Assembly: GCA_016718135.1 (NCBI GenBank) | Contig: JADKEF010000006.1 | Coordinates: 62,001-126,000 of the forward strand | DNA length: 64,000 nucleotides | From: Acidobacteriota bacterium | GTDB lineage: Bacteria; Acidobacteriota; Blastocatellia; Pyrinomonadales; Pyrinomonadaceae | Reading direction: 5' to 3' | In this document: one piece after another, positions 7,732 through 17,586 of the stretch | Numbering within the stretch: the first letter of the stretch is position 1 | Layout: the number at the start of each line of letters is the position of its first letter | The notes under the pieces: generated by a model | What the model saw: only the letters and a program-made list of their open reading frames with translations | Told to the model about the DNA's origin: nothing | The model's database searches: none | Position numbers and translations under genes: made by a program

Positions 7732-8841
7732 ATGAATAGAGCAAGAGAGTTACTTATTATCACAACATTTTTAGCGGTCGTCTTAGGCATACCTGCTCTC
7801 GGCAGTGCCCAGAACGCGGCGAAGTGTGACCCGACCGAGAGGCACTGTCCGAAGATAGAAAAGAAAGCTGCGTCAGGCGACACCGTGACGACCGAGAATA
7901 AAACCGCTGAAACGGAATCGGGTTTATTTAAGGTTGACCCCAGATTCACGCCCGCTAAGTTCGTGCCTGATCAGGCGGTTTCCACGGCCAAAAATTCAAA
8001 AGCTGATACGGCACTGCCCATAGATCAGGCAGCGGCGACCGGTGACATCACCTTTGCACAAGCAAAAATGGAGGCCCAGCAGCAGGCCGCACAGGATCCT
8101 GACGCCTTGAGAAAAGCGGCACAGAATCCCATCGCCAGCCTAATCAGCGTCCCGCTGCAAAACAATACTACCACTGGCGTAGGGCCAGATGGCGATCGCG
8201 TCCAAAATGTCTTCGTCGCTCAACCGGTGGTCCCAGTTCGCCTCACATCTAAGGTGAACATGATCATGAGGTTCGTGACGCCCGTCATCTATCAACCCAA
8301 CACATTTCCGCCAACACCCGCGGTACCGTCGGGTCAATTCGGCCTCGGCGATATAAATCCGAGCTTCTTTTTCTCGCCTGCAAAAGCCGGGAAAGTTATC
8401 TGGGGCGTCGGCCCAACATTCATCATCCCCACAGCGACAGGCACAACTCTTGGGCAGGGGAAACTGCAGATCGGGCCGACCGCTGTCGTCTTGGTACAAC
8501 CCAAAAAGTGGACCTTCGGTTTCTTGGTCAACAACACATGGTCCGTGGCCGGAAAGAGTAACCGCCCCGCTACGAATCAGGGTATTTTTCAGTACTTCAT
8601 AAACTATAACCTCAAAAAGGGGTACTACTTGACGTGGCAGCCGACGATCACTTTTAATTGGAAGGCGACCGGATCAGAACGCTGGCTCGTACCATTTGGC
8701 GGCGGAGTCGGCAGGATCATGAAATTAGGCAATCAGCCAGTGAACATTAGTGTTCAGGCGTATGCCAATCCGGTGAGACAGCCGAACGCCGGATCCTTTA
8801 CGCTCCGATTTCAGTTCACCTTGTTGTATCCGAAGAAGTAA
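7732..8841 (+). CDS. Outer-membrane channel, phenol-degradation MetA-like family
   Basis: 369 residues. The signal peptide ends at about residue 25 (LGSAQN). A low-complexity linker of about 110 residues contains two Cys near the mature N-terminus. The barrel then shows GQFGLGDINPSFFFSP, GPTFIIPTATGTTLGQGK, NNTWSVAGKS and the terminal aromatic strand FTLLYPKK. The barrel is paralogous to the protein at 1743-2576. A GAGGAGA ribosome site precedes the ATG, and the regulon palindrome is 115 bases upstream. It probably acts as an outer-membrane pore for hydrophobic or aromatic compounds; specificity cannot be inferred. Confidence 0.78.
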   Translation: MNRARELLIITTFLAVVLGIPALGSAQNAAKCDPTERHCPKIEKKAASGDTVTTENKTAETESGLFKVDPRFTPAKFVPDQAVSTAKNSKADTALPIDQAAATGDITFAQAKMEAQQQAAQDPDALRKAAQNPIASLISVPLQNNTTTGVGPDGDRVQNVFVAQPVVPVRLTSKVNMIMRFVTPVIYQPNTFPPTPAVPSGQFGLGDINPSFFFSPAKAGKVIWGVGPTFIIPTATGTTLGQGKLQIGPTAVVLVQPKKWTFGFLVNNTWSVAGKSNRPATNQGIFQYFINYNLKKGYYLTWQPTITFNWKATGSERWLVPFGGGVGRIMKLGNQPVNISVQAYANPVRQPNAGSFTLRFQFTLLYPKK

Positions 8842-9180
8842 GGGCGAGCAGAAAAGTATGTCATTGTCCGATGCTGGGCAAACAGCGGTCCCGGTGGGCC
8901 GCAATGGTGCGGATTCCGATTTATATTTACGCCGCTTTTTCCGAAGAAGTGACACCCTAACTGTTAAAGATTGCGGCCGTATGGTGAGAAAGATGGGTCT
9001 TCAGCGTTGAGGCCAGGACTTGATCGAGACGCGTGGAAGCGGTGTCGGCACTCTTATGCCTGATGAAAGAAGGTCATTAGGAAACCGTTGCTTCGTGCCT
9101 CACTGGCAAATTATACAGTTCATCTTTATGTTAGGCAGTAATAAGCTTGATAGTATTGCCTTACATGGGCTCGATACGGC
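8842..9180 (+). other. Intergenic stretch without a convincing gene
   Basis: An open frame of 50 codons starts at 8858 but has no ribosome site and no recognisable sequence. No hairpin terminator was seen. The only clear element is the palindrome at 9103-9118 near its end. Confidence 0.4.
9103..9118 (+). promoter_or_regulatory. CTG(N10)CAG palindrome, site 3 (degenerate)
   Basis: CTGGCAAATTATACAG keeps the CTG(N10)CAG frame and the downstream TTC, but the inner bases of the left arm are weaker. It lies 62 bases before the DUF502 gene at 9181. Confidence 0.5.
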
Positions 9181-9805
9181 ATGAAACTTTTTGGCGAATT
9201 CATTAAGACGACGTCAGTCAATGGGATGCTCGTTTTGTTTCCGTTTTTTGCGAGCTTATACCTGATGGTCCTGATAATTGGTTTTTTCGGACCTTATAAG
9301 GCCGCTATTGGTGCGGATCGTCCCTGAGGCCGGCACCTACAGCGGAGCCCTAGGCGCTATCTCGATCCTCATCCTGCTAATCTCAAGTTTTTTGGTCGGC
9401 CTCGCCGCAAGGACGCGTTTGGGATCCGCTTTCGAAGCGCGTTTTAGTCGATTGATAAGTGCAGTTCCGGGTTACAAACTGGCTAGCAGGATCGCACGCA
9501 TCATATTCGACCATAACGACTCCAGCGGTTCACCTGTTTTGGTCCATAGAGACGGTTCCAAGCAGATCGGATTTATGATGGATGATCTGGGAAACGGCGA
9601 AATGGTCGTTTTCTTTCCCGAACCTCCGAGTCTGGTTTCGGGCGGTGTCGAGATCGTCAAAGCCTCCGCGGTCGAGAGGCTGAACGTGCCTGCTCGACAG
9701 GTCGCCGGCGTTATCGCCACCTTCGGTGTCGGAACTCATACCTTACTGGACAACACCGTTGGCCACGAGAACCAGAATCCGCCGAACTCTGGCGGAAAGA
9801 CATGA
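9181..9805 (+). pseudogene. DUF502 membrane protein, broken by a one-base frameshift
   Basis: The first frame from ATG 9181 encodes MKLFGEFIKTTSVNGMLVLF and the first membrane helix, then runs out of frame at a T6 tract (about 9282-9287). The second frame continues with FSDLIRPLLVRIVPEAGTYS, a second helix (ISILILLISSFLVGLAAR), an AVPGYKLASRIARIIFD segment and the LGNGEMVVFFPEPPSLVSG core typical of DUF502. Removing one T restores a single product of about 207 residues. A sequencing or assembly error is likely. DUF502 proteins are two-helix inner-membrane proteins of unknown function. Regulon site 3 lies upstream. Confidence 0.75.
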
Positions 9806-9926
9806 CGGGTACGAAGGTCGAAGCCGTCGTCCGTCAACCAGCGGGATAGTAACCCTCCAAACCAAGTTCCTTGTAAAATTCCTACCTTTTCGCCGAAAAA
9901 CACTTTAGAAAAAAAAACTGGTATTC

Positions 9927-9942
9927 CTGTCAGAAATGACAG
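9927..9942 (+). promoter_or_regulatory. CTG(N10)CAG palindrome, site 4
   Basis: CTGTCAGAAATGACAG, perfect dyad, 114 bases before the outer-membrane gene at 10057. A second, related palindrome lies between the two. Confidence 0.68.
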
Positions 9943-9986
9943 TATCGGTCAGAACGCCTCCGCCATACACTTGGAAATAAATAAGG

Positions 9987-10003
9987 CTGTAACAAAATTA
10001 CAG
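9987..10003 (+). promoter_or_regulatory. Related palindrome CTGTAA (N5) TTACAG
   Basis: Perfect 6-base arms with a five-base centre, one base longer than the regulon motif. It lies 53 bases before the start codon at 10057 and about 60 bases downstream of site 4. It could be a second operator or a different regulator's site. Confidence 0.4.
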
Positions 10004-10056
10004 TCCCATTATGGAGGCACAAAGGCAGCCGGAGTCGGCACTTTGGAGATAACGAA

Positions 10057-10965
10057 ATGAAACGATTGCAACTACTTTTTCTTTCACTCATGGCGGTATT
10101 GCTGGTAGCCAGTGTAACGATCGCAAGAACGCGGACAATACATCCCGGGATTTCGCGGCCTGAATCCTGCGGAAATGCCGCACGCCGGTTTCTCATATTT
10201 TAACTTTTTCTACTACTACCCGACGTCAACCTTGAAGGATCGTGATGGGAATAAAGCAAATACGAATTTTGACCTCGACCTGGTCGCGGATATCAACCTG
10301 TTTGCATACACACCAAAGAAAAAGTTCCTTGGAGCAACATACACAGCGAGCATAGCCGTGCCAGTTATGAATGCTGCGATCACTTTGCCGCGCGTCGGGG
10401 CCGACAGTTCAACCGGTGCCTCGTTCGGCGACGTCTATATCGAACCCATCAGCTTGGGTTGGACTGTCGCAAAAGGCAAGGGCAAGATCAGAGCCGCCTA
10501 CGGATTTATGCCTCCCAGTGGTGCCAGACGAGTGACCTCGGACTATTTAGGACACCAACTCTCATTTGGCGGCACATATCATCCGGATAAACACGGATTA
10601 TGGCAGATCTCCGCTCATAGCGTCTGGGAATTACATCACACGAAACGTCACGAAGATGTGAAAGTCGGAAACAATGTGACCTTTGAATACGGCGTCGGCA
10701 AGACCTTTGTGAAGAACAAAGGCGCTCAAATATACCAGTTCGAGTCGTCGGCTACTCCCAGCTTCAATTGACACAAGATTCTGGGGCGGATGTAATCCCG
10801 TTCAATGTTGGGGCGAAAGATCGCGTGTTCGCAGTCGGTCCGGAATTTGACGTAATACTTCCGAAAAACAAAATCAATATGTTTTTCCGTGTGCTGCCAG
10901 AGTTTGGAGCTCGCTCCCGTACACAGGGCGTCACGGTAATGATGGGCGTCGGCAAGACTTTCTAG
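10057..10965 (+). pseudogene. Outer-membrane barrel (MetA-like), two frame breaks
   Basis: The signal peptide MKRLQLLFLSLMAVLLVAS starts at 10057, and the frame breaks near 10125. The main barrel part is then read from before 10175 (GFRGLNPAEMPHAGFSYFNF onward to VGKTFVKNKGAQIYQF), and a second break near 10740 moves to the frame ending MMGVGKTF at 10965. Correcting both restores one protein of about 300 residues with a usual C-terminal aromatic strand. All three pieces are collinear parts of the phenol MetA-like barrel family, so small indels are the likely cause, whether errors or real. It lies behind regulon site 4 and before the arylsulfatase. Confidence 0.7.
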
Positions 10966-11045
10966 ATCCGACGCTTGCTTGAAGTAAATGGTTTCAATGG
11001 GTCTATGTGGCCTATCGTTTGGAGTCGCAATCAAAGGAGAAAATA

Positions 11046-13422
11046 ATGAGTACAATTGATAAGAAACACCGTTCGCATCTTCCGATGCCGAATACACAAA
11101 AGCCACGGGTCATAATGTATGACGCAAAAAATCCGGATTCGCACAATCCGCCGATCGAGCAGCTCCGGCCGCCTGAGGGAGCTCCTAATGTATTGATCAT
11201 TCTGATAGACGATGCCGGATTCGGTTCATCCAGTGCATTTGGCGGGCCGTGCTATACGCCAAACGCAGAAAAACTCGCGGCCGGCGGGTTGAAATACAAT
11301 CGTTTTCATACGACCGCACTTTGCTCGCCGACGCGGCAGGCATTGCTGACAGGGCGCAATCACCACTCAGCCGGTATGGGCGGTATTACCGAGATCGCAA
11401 CCGGTGCTCCTGGGTATTGCTCGGTGCTGCCGAATTCAATGTCGCCACTGGCACGTACTATGAAGCTCAATGGCTATAACACTGCCCAATTCGGTAAATG
11501 CCACGAGGTCCCAGTCTGGGAAACGAGCCCGGTCGGGCCGTTTGACGCGTGGCCGACGGGCGGCGGTGGGTTTGAGTATTTTTACGGTTTTATCGGCGGC
11601 GAAGCCAATCAATGGTATCCGTCGTTGTTTGAAGGCACCACACCGGTCGAAAATAAAAAGTCGCCTGAGGATGGCTACAATCTTGTTGAAGACATGGCCG
11701 ATAAGGCATGCAACTGGATCTCGCAGCAGAAAGCCCTGGCACCCGACAAGCCATTTTTTATTTATTACGCACCCGGAGCAACGCATGCTCCGCATCACGT
11801 GCCAAAGGAATGGGCCGATAAGTACAAAGGCAAATTTGACGAGGGCTGGGACAAAACTCCGCGACCAGACCATTGCCCGGCAAAAGGAGCTTGGCGTCAT
11901 CCCGCAGGATTGCGAGCTTACCGCTCCTAATGCGGAATGTCCGGCATGGGACGATATGCCGGAAGATTTCAAACCGTTTCTCCGGCGTGAGATGGAAGTT
12001 TATGCCGGCTATATGGAGTACACGGACCATCATGTCGGCCGCATCATCGATGGCATCGAGACTCTCGGCATTCTCGATAATACGCTGATCTATTATATTA
12101 TCGGCGACAACGGAGCCTCGGCTGAGGGCGGCATCAACGGCTGCTTTAATGAGATGAGCTACTTTAACGGGCTGCAGGGCCTCGAAACACCCGAGTATCT
12201 TTCTGCACGGCTCGACAAACTCGGCGGACCGGAATCGTACAACCACTACGCTGTGGGTTGGGCACTGGCGATGAATACGCCGTATCAGTGGACGAAACAG
12301 GTCGCTTCGCATTGGGGCGGCACGCGTAACGGCACGATCGTCCACTGGCCGAAAGGCATCGAGGCTAAGGGCGAGATCCGCGACCAGTTCACACATGTGA
12401 TCGACGTAGATCAGACGGTCCTCGAATCGGCGGGATTGCCGCAGCCCGAATCGGTCTATGGCATCGCCCAGGACCCGATCGAGGGCGAAAGTATGGTTTA
12501 TTCGTTCAATGACGCCAACGCGGAGGAAACGCACACGACGCAATACTTCGAGATGTTCGGCAACCGAGGCATCTATCACAAGGGCTGGACCGCAGTGACC
12601 AAACACATTACGCCTTGGAAGAATGGGCAGGTAACACCGCCTGCATTCGATGATGATGTTTGGGAACTTTATGACACGACCAAGGATTGGAGTCAGGCAA
12701 AGGACTTATCGAAAGAAAATCCTGAAAAGCTGCATGAACTGCAGCGCCTGTGGCTTATCGAGGCGACACGCTACAAGGTGCTCCCGCTGGACGATAATGT
12801 GCTGGCAAAAATGGATCCTGACGTGGCCGGGCGGCCGGTGCTAATAAAGGGCAACACACAACTGCTTTTCGCTGGCATGGGCCGGTTGTCCGAAAACTGT
12901 GTGCTTAACATCAAGAACAAGTCGCACTCGGTAACCGCAGAGATCGTGGTCCCGGATGGCGGTGCCAAGGGCGTGATCATCTCGCAGGGTGCAAACATCG
13001 GCGGCTGGAGCCTGTATGCACACGAAGGCAAGCTGAAGTATTGCTATAACTGGGGCAGCTTTAAGTGCTTCTTCGTCGAGTCCGCGGACAACCTTCCCGC
13101 GGGCGAGCACCAGGTGCGTATGGAATTTGCCTACGCGGGAGGCGGTAGGGGCAAGGGCGGTGTTGCGACGCTGTTTATCGACGGCCAAAAGGTCGGCGAG
13201 GGAAATGTGGACGCAACATTGGCTATGGTCTATTCGGCTGATGACGGCCTTGACGTCGGTGAGGACAGCGGAGCGCCTGTTTCACCCGACTACGGCCCGA
13301 CCGATAACGGTTTCAACGGCAAGATCAAGGGCATCCAACTCGCGATAGCCGACGCCGCTAACGAAGAAGATCATAAGGTCGATCCGCATATGGCCATCCA
13401 AATGGCAATGGCCCGTCAGTAA
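11046..13422 (+). pseudogene. Arylsulfatase (type I, formylglycine), one frame break
   Basis: Restored length is about 791 residues. PNVLIILIDDAGFG (residues 48-60) supplies metal-binding Asp, and LCSPTRQALLTGR holds Cys93, the site converted to formylglycine in type I sulfatases. Later come an HHVGRIIDGIE segment and a C-terminal beta domain after about residue 600. The frame changes at an A4 tract (11853-11856): the first part reads to a stop at 11930 and the rest continues to 13422. Dropping one A joins GWDK to LRDQTIARQKEL. There is no obvious signal peptide. An AGGAG ribosome site precedes the ATG. The family hydrolyses sulfate esters, which fits the nearby desulfinase and rhodaneses. 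Confidence 0.85.
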
Positions 13423-13435
13423 GTTTGCAATTGGC

Positions 13436-13469
13436 GGCCGGCGGTCCGAGAGGGCTGCCGGCCTTTTTT
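13436..13469 (+). terminator. Rho-independent terminator after arylsulfatase
   Basis: Arms GGCCGGC / GCCGGCC flanking a short loop, followed by six T. It separates the sulfatase from the DUF1254 gene. Confidence 0.8.
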
Positions 13470-13535
13470 AATTTGAACTGCCAGGCATTTCGACGTTCGA
13501 ATTAATGCCGATGGTCGGGAATATCAGGAGAGACA

Positions 13536-14894
13536 ATGATGGTCGACTCAAGCGAGAAAATGGCGACAACAATCGATGCCGCGGAGGCCCGCGCAATTGC
13601 TAAGGAAGCGTACATTTACGGTTATCCCATGGTGGACAGCTACCGTATTCAGTACGCATATTTTGTTGATACTAAGAATCCGGAATATAAGACGGGGTGG
13701 AACACCTTGTGCAATATTCCTCGCGTTTATACCCCGGATGATAAGGCGGTGCAAACCCCAAATTCCGACACACCTTACTCGATGATCGGATTTGACCTGC
13801 GTGCCGAACCAGTTGTGCTGACGGTGCCTGTGATCGAAGAGGGACGTTATTTCAGCATCCAGTTAGTTGATGCTTATACATTTAATTTTGCCTACATTGG
13901 CAGCCGGGCAACCGGAAACGGCGGCGGAGTTTTTCTGATCGCCGGTCCGACATGGAAAGGCGAAACGCCGGCGGGTGTAACGCAGGTGATCCGGTCGGAG
14001 ACGGAATTTAATCTGGCGATCTATCGCACACAACTGTTTAATACTGCGGATCTCGACAATGTAATAAAGATCCAGGCCGGCTACAAAGCCGAAACGCTGT
14101 CGGCGTTCCTCGGTAAGCCTGCTCCTGCTCCATTGCCGGCGGTCGACTTTATCGAGCCGCTTACTCCTGAAGCGCAGAAATCGTCAACTGATGTTTTTAA
14201 CGTCCTTAACTTTCTCCTCCAGTACTGTCCGACGCATGATTCGGAAATAGATCTAAGAGCCCGGTTCGCAAAGATCGGCATTGGCGGCGGGTTGTCATTT
14301 GACTTGAGCGGGTTTTCGCCAGAGGTCGCCGAGGCCGTGAAGTCCGGTATCGGGGATGCCTGGGCCGATTTTGCCGTGCTAAAAGAAAAGGTCGGTGCAC
14401 ACGAGGTCACCTCCAATGATGTATTCGGCACGCGTGAACACCTCAATAACAATTATCTTTATCGCATGACCGCAGCGATCCTCGGCATTTTCGGAAATAC
14501 CGCAGCAGAAGCGATGTATCCAATGTATGCCGTTGATGCTAATGGCAATGCTCTAAGCGGTACCAGTAATTACACCCTGCGGTTCGAGCCGGGCAACTCG
14601 CCGCCGGTCAACGCTTTTTGGTCGCTGACGATGTACGAATTGCCGGCCAGCCTGCTCGTCGCAAACCCGATCAACCGTTACCTTATCAATTCGCCGATGC
14701 TTCCGGATCTCAAACACGACGCGGACGGCGGGCTGACGCTGCATATCCAGAATGCGTCTCCCGGGTCGGATCTTGAATCCAACTGGCTTCCGGCTCCGAC
14801 GGGGCCGTTCATGGTAGCGATGCGGCTTTATTGGCCAAAAGAAGAGGCATTGAACGGCAAGTGGACGCCGCCTCCGGTTGTGGCGGTGCAGTAA
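13536..14894 (+). CDS. DUF1254/DUF1214 domain protein
   Basis: 452 residues without a signal peptide. The N-terminal DUF1254 part has AKEAYIYGYPMVDSYRIQYAY and VQTPNSDTPYSMIGFDLRAEP. The C-terminal DUF1214 part has NYTLRFEPGNSPPVNAFWSL, MYELP and the end motif ESNWLPAPTGPF followed by a MRLYWPKEEALNG-type tail. This two-domain family is widespread and its biochemical role is undefined, though it often lies near sulfatases and catabolic genes. An AGGAGA ribosome site precedes tandem ATG codons; the first is used. It is separated from the arylsulfatase only by a terminator. Confidence 0.85.
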   Translation: MMVDSSEKMATTIDAAEARAIAKEAYIYGYPMVDSYRIQYAYFVDTKNPEYKTGWNTLCNIPRVYTPDDKAVQTPNSDTPYSMIGFDLRAEPVVLTVPVIEEGRYFSIQLVDAYTFNFAYIGSRATGNGGGVFLIAGPTWKGETPAGVTQVIRSETEFNLAIYRTQLFNTADLDNVIKIQAGYKAETLSAFLGKPAPAPLPAVDFIEPLTPEAQKSSTDVFNVLNFLLQYCPTHDSEIDLRARFAKIGIGGGLSFDLSGFSPEVAEAVKSGIGDAWADFAVLKEKVGAHEVTSNDVFGTREHLNNNYLYRMTAAILGIFGNTAAEAMYPMYAVDANGNALSGTSNYTLRFEPGNSPPVNAFWSLTMYELPASLLVANPINRYLINSPMLPDLKHDADGGLTLHIQNASPGSDLESNWLPAPTGPFMVAMRLYWPKEEALNGKWTPPPVVAVQ

Positions 14895-15025
14895 TAGCGG
14901 CGAGTCTTGATATCAAGCGCCATCCGTCAAGGCAACATTGATCTGAAGTCTGTTTTGCGTTGTTCTCTTTTTTGTGATTGGTTCCCGTTCAGGGGCGGTA
15001 AACTGTACCATTTTACTCACCAAGC

Positions 15026-16297
15026 ATGCGTATGAATTGGCTTCAGAGATACAAATTGCGAACCTACTATGACGGTTCTTTGTGGATCTTGCCCGCGATA
15101 GGTTCTGTGGCGGCAATGGTCGCGGTTTCGATCATGATCCGCGTTGACGGCATTCTCGGCTTCGAAGCGAAAATGAGTGTCGATACGGGGCGGATGATCC
15201 TTAGCACTATTGCTGGCTCGATGTTCACGCTCGTATCATTAGCGTGTTCTGGCATGCTTATCGCCGTACAGCTTGCTAGCGGCCAGATGACCCCGCGGAT
15301 CATATCGCTTATTTACAAGAACAGGTACGGCAAAGGAATGCTGGCGGTCTTTATATTTACCTTTACGTATTCAGTTGCTTTGCTTGCAAGGATTGAAGTC
15401 AATATTCCGTTTTTGAGCACCTCCGTAGCTGCCTACGGGTTCTTGGCGAATCTTGCGCTGTTCTTGATGTTTATCGACAACCTTGGCAAGATGCTTCGGC
15501 CAAGCGCAGCCATGCGGAATATCGCCAAGACAGGCCGCGATGTCATTCACACTGTGTACCCCGACTTGCTAGCGGAAGGTTCAATTGATCCCGACCCGGT
15601 AAAAGCGCTCAACAGCGTTCCTTTGAGGGTCGTCCGGAGTAATGTCGACGGTGCGGTCCTGGCGTTTGATCTGCATGGTTTGAAATTTATTGCTGAGCGC
15701 TGTGATTGTGTTATTGAAATGGTGCCGGAAGTAGGAGATTACGTATCGGCGGGCGATGAACTTTTCAGAATATTTGATGGCTGCATCGATCTAGCAGACC
15801 AGGATTTGGTGAATTCAGTCGCGGTCGGCCCCGAACGAACGATGGAGCAGGATCCAAAGTTTGCCTTTCGTATCCTGGTCGATATCGCTTCAAAGGCTCT
15901 TTCGCCTGGAATCAATGACCCAACAACCGCGGTGAGCGCGGTCGATCAGATCTATCCCCTGCTTCGCGACGTCGGGAGCCGCAACCTTTCCAGAGGGAAT
16001 GAGAAAGGAAGTGACGGCAAGGTCCGGCTCATTTTTAAAACGCCGGACTGGGACGATTTTGTCTTCCTTTCCATTACGGAGATCCGTCAGTATGGGGGCG
16101 ACAGTATTCAGGTTAAGCGTAGGCTGAGGACGATGATCGAAAAGCTCATCGACAGTGTGCCGGAGCTTCGCAAGCCGCACCTCCGTAAGGAACTTTATCT
16201 GCTTGAATGTTCTATCAAACGTAATTTTCCCGACATAGAAGATCAAAATCTGGCTGCTCTGAGTGACCCGCAGGGTTTGGGCGGAGGAGCGGATTAG
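15026..16297 (+). CDS. DUF2254 family membrane protein
   Basis: 423 residues. Four hydrophobic helices lie in the first 150 residues (around 20-40, 55-85, 100-120 and 128-148). Between them is the LVSLACSGMLIAVQLASGQMTPRI type segment diagnostic of DUF2254, followed by a soluble C-terminal domain with ALSPGINDPTTA. The function is not established. No clear Shine-Dalgarno precedes the ATG, and another ATG lies two codons later. No regulon palindrome was found upstream, unlike many neighbours. Confidence 0.8.
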   Translation: MRMNWLQRYKLRTYYDGSLWILPAIGSVAAMVAVSIMIRVDGILGFEAKMSVDTGRMILSTIAGSMFTLVSLACSGMLIAVQLASGQMTPRIISLIYKNRYGKGMLAVFIFTFTYSVALLARIEVNIPFLSTSVAAYGFLANLALFLMFIDNLGKMLRPSAAMRNIAKTGRDVIHTVYPDLLAEGSIDPDPVKALNSVPLRVVRSNVDGAVLAFDLHGLKFIAERCDCVIEMVPEVGDYVSAGDELFRIFDGCIDLADQDLVNSVAVGPERTMEQDPKFAFRILVDIASKALSPGINDPTTAVSAVDQIYPLLRDVGSRNLSRGNEKGSDGKVRLIFKTPDWDDFVFLSITEIRQYGGDSIQVKRRLRTMIEKLIDSVPELRKPHLRKELYLLECSIKRNFPDIEDQNLAALSDPQGLGGGAD

Positions 16298-16494
16298 GCG
16301 TGACCGCCAAGCACAATCCGCTTGCAGCCCGTGACCGATCCGCCAAAACACCTCTTCGCGAATGTTACATTGCATTCTGTGACGCGAATCCCCGTGGCCT
16401 TCGCCATCCGCTACGGTGCAATGACCCGATCGCACCGAATCCGACAACAGAAGGTCGGGGGCTTTGTCCCTATTTTCGCTACCTCAAAGACGCC

Positions 16495-16510
16495 CTGTCA
16501 CTTTTAACAG
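16495..16510 (+). promoter_or_regulatory. CTG(N10)CAG palindrome, site 5
   Basis: CTGTCACTTTTAACAG, one mismatch in the dyad, followed by TTC. It lies 75 bases before the histidine-kinase fragment at 16586. The surrounding 16298-16585 stretch holds no other convincing gene. Confidence 0.6.
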
Positions 16511-16585
16511 TTCTACCGGGCGGATCCATTGGTTATTGTCTGCCTATGAGCCGATTGGGTTCTTCCCAGCGGAGAAATACGATGG

Positions 16586-17323
16586 ATGTCATCACGCGGC
16601 AAGGTAGATCTTGTCGACGAAAAACCTACATATCTGCGTGGGGCGTCTGTCGACATAACTGAACGTAAACTTGTCGAAGAACATGCGCACGAACTTAGCC
16701 GTAAGCTGATGGTGGCTCAGGAGAACGAGCGTGCGCGGATCGCTCGCGAGCTGCATGATGATCTGAGCCAAAGCCTCGCCCTTATAGCTATTCAGCTCCA
16801 GGTCTTGGGAAAAGGCCCCGAGATTGGTCATATTCATAAGGCTCGCTTAGATGAACTCACGGAACAGATTCAAAGGATATCGTCAGATGTTCATAGAATT
16901 TCACATGAGCTACACCCGTCAAAACTTAGTCAGCTAGGCCTGGAAGCCTCTTTGGGTGGCTTCTGCCGGGAGATTGCCCGGGCCCACGCACTAAAGGTTC
17001 AATTCGAAGCGAAAAACATACCTAGAGTTCTGCCGGAAGATGTTTCATTGTGTGTTTACCGAATTGCCCAAGAATCCTTGCAGAATGTTGTAAAACATAG
17101 CGACGCGAGCATCGCGAGTGTGACGATCGAGAGAAAAGGTGACGAAATTCGCTTGATCGTTTCTGACAACGGACGCGGATTCGACCCCGAGGCCGCGAGG
17201 TCGCAAGAATCACTGGGTTTGATCAGCATGGAAGAACGTATCCGTGTTGTGAAGGGTCAGCTCAACGTGGTGTCCGTAATAGGTTCAGGAACGAAAGTAT
17301 GTGTCGCTGTTCCGGCAACCTGA
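16586..17323 (+). CDS. NarX-type sensor histidine kinase, truncated at the 5' end
   Basis: 245 residues. A PAC-domain tail (RGASVDITERK, residues 18-28) leads into a HisKA_3 dimerisation domain with the phospho-acceptor motif ARELHDDLSQ (His57). The HATPase domain has ESLQNVVKHSDAS, SDNGRGFD and a GLISMEERI segment. The open frame continues upstream as LPSGEIRWMSSRGK, clearly the end of a PAS/PAC domain, but meets a stop at 16547. The sensor part is therefore missing or out of frame. There are no membrane helices. HisKA_3 kinases usually pair with NarL-type regulators, such as those at 31445 and 32068. Regulon site 5 is directly upstream. Confidence 0.8.
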   Translation: MSSRGKVDLVDEKPTYLRGASVDITERKLVEEHAHELSRKLMVAQENERARIARELHDDLSQSLALIAIQLQVLGKGPEIGHIHKARLDELTEQIQRISSDVHRISHELHPSKLSQLGLEASLGGFCREIARAHALKVQFEAKNIPRVLPEDVSLCVYRIAQESLQNVVKHSDASIASVTIERKGDEIRLIVSDNGRGFDPEAARSQESLGLISMEERIRVVKGQLNVVSVIGSGTKVCVAVPAT

Positions 17324-17354
17324 CGGATATCCGATTCAGAATTTTCTTTGACAC

Positions 17355-17370
17355 CTGTAAATTCTGACAG
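17355..17370 (+). promoter_or_regulatory. CTG(N10)CAG palindrome, site 6
   Basis: CTGTAAATTCTGACAG, preceded by AC and followed by TTCC. It lies 32 bases after the kinase stop and 50 bases before a 51-codon open frame at 17421. Confidence 0.55.
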
Positions 17371-17420
17371 TTCCTATCCAATATTGTCCGAATAAAATCG
17401 TGAATACGTTTAATTGGAAT

Positions 17421-17576
17421 ATGACTTTTGGTAGCAACCCGGAACTTGGATTCGTTAAGCCGTTCTTGGCTCGCATTAGATTTGGGGAATTAGGGCTGCT
17501 GCTGGGAGCTCTCCAATTTGGAAGGGGATTTGGCTGCGGTATGGTCAACTCAGTCACGGTTCTTCCCTTGTTTTAG
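17421..17576 (+). CDS. Possible small protein of 51 residues
   Basis: An ATG frame with a Gly/Leu/Phe-rich product (FGELGLLLGALQFGRGFG) ends with TAG just before regulon site 7. It has no clear ribosome site and no recognised homologue. The only support is its position 50 bases behind a regulon palindrome, the same arrangement as the clear targets. It may equally be a decayed remnant. Confidence 0.25.
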   Translation: MTFGSNPELGFVKPFLARIRFGELGLLLGALQFGRGFGCGMVNSVTVLPLF

Positions 17577-17586
17577 GTCTAGGAAC

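Noticed and set aside
8858..9010. 50-codon frame after the outer-membrane gene
   Set aside because: No ribosome site, no recognisable sequence and no conservation clue; treated as part of the intergenic stretch.
11758..12606. Minus-strand open frame of 282 codons
   Set aside because: Lies wholly opposite the arylsulfatase, whose motifs are clear; it has an antisense-shadow composition and no ribosome site.
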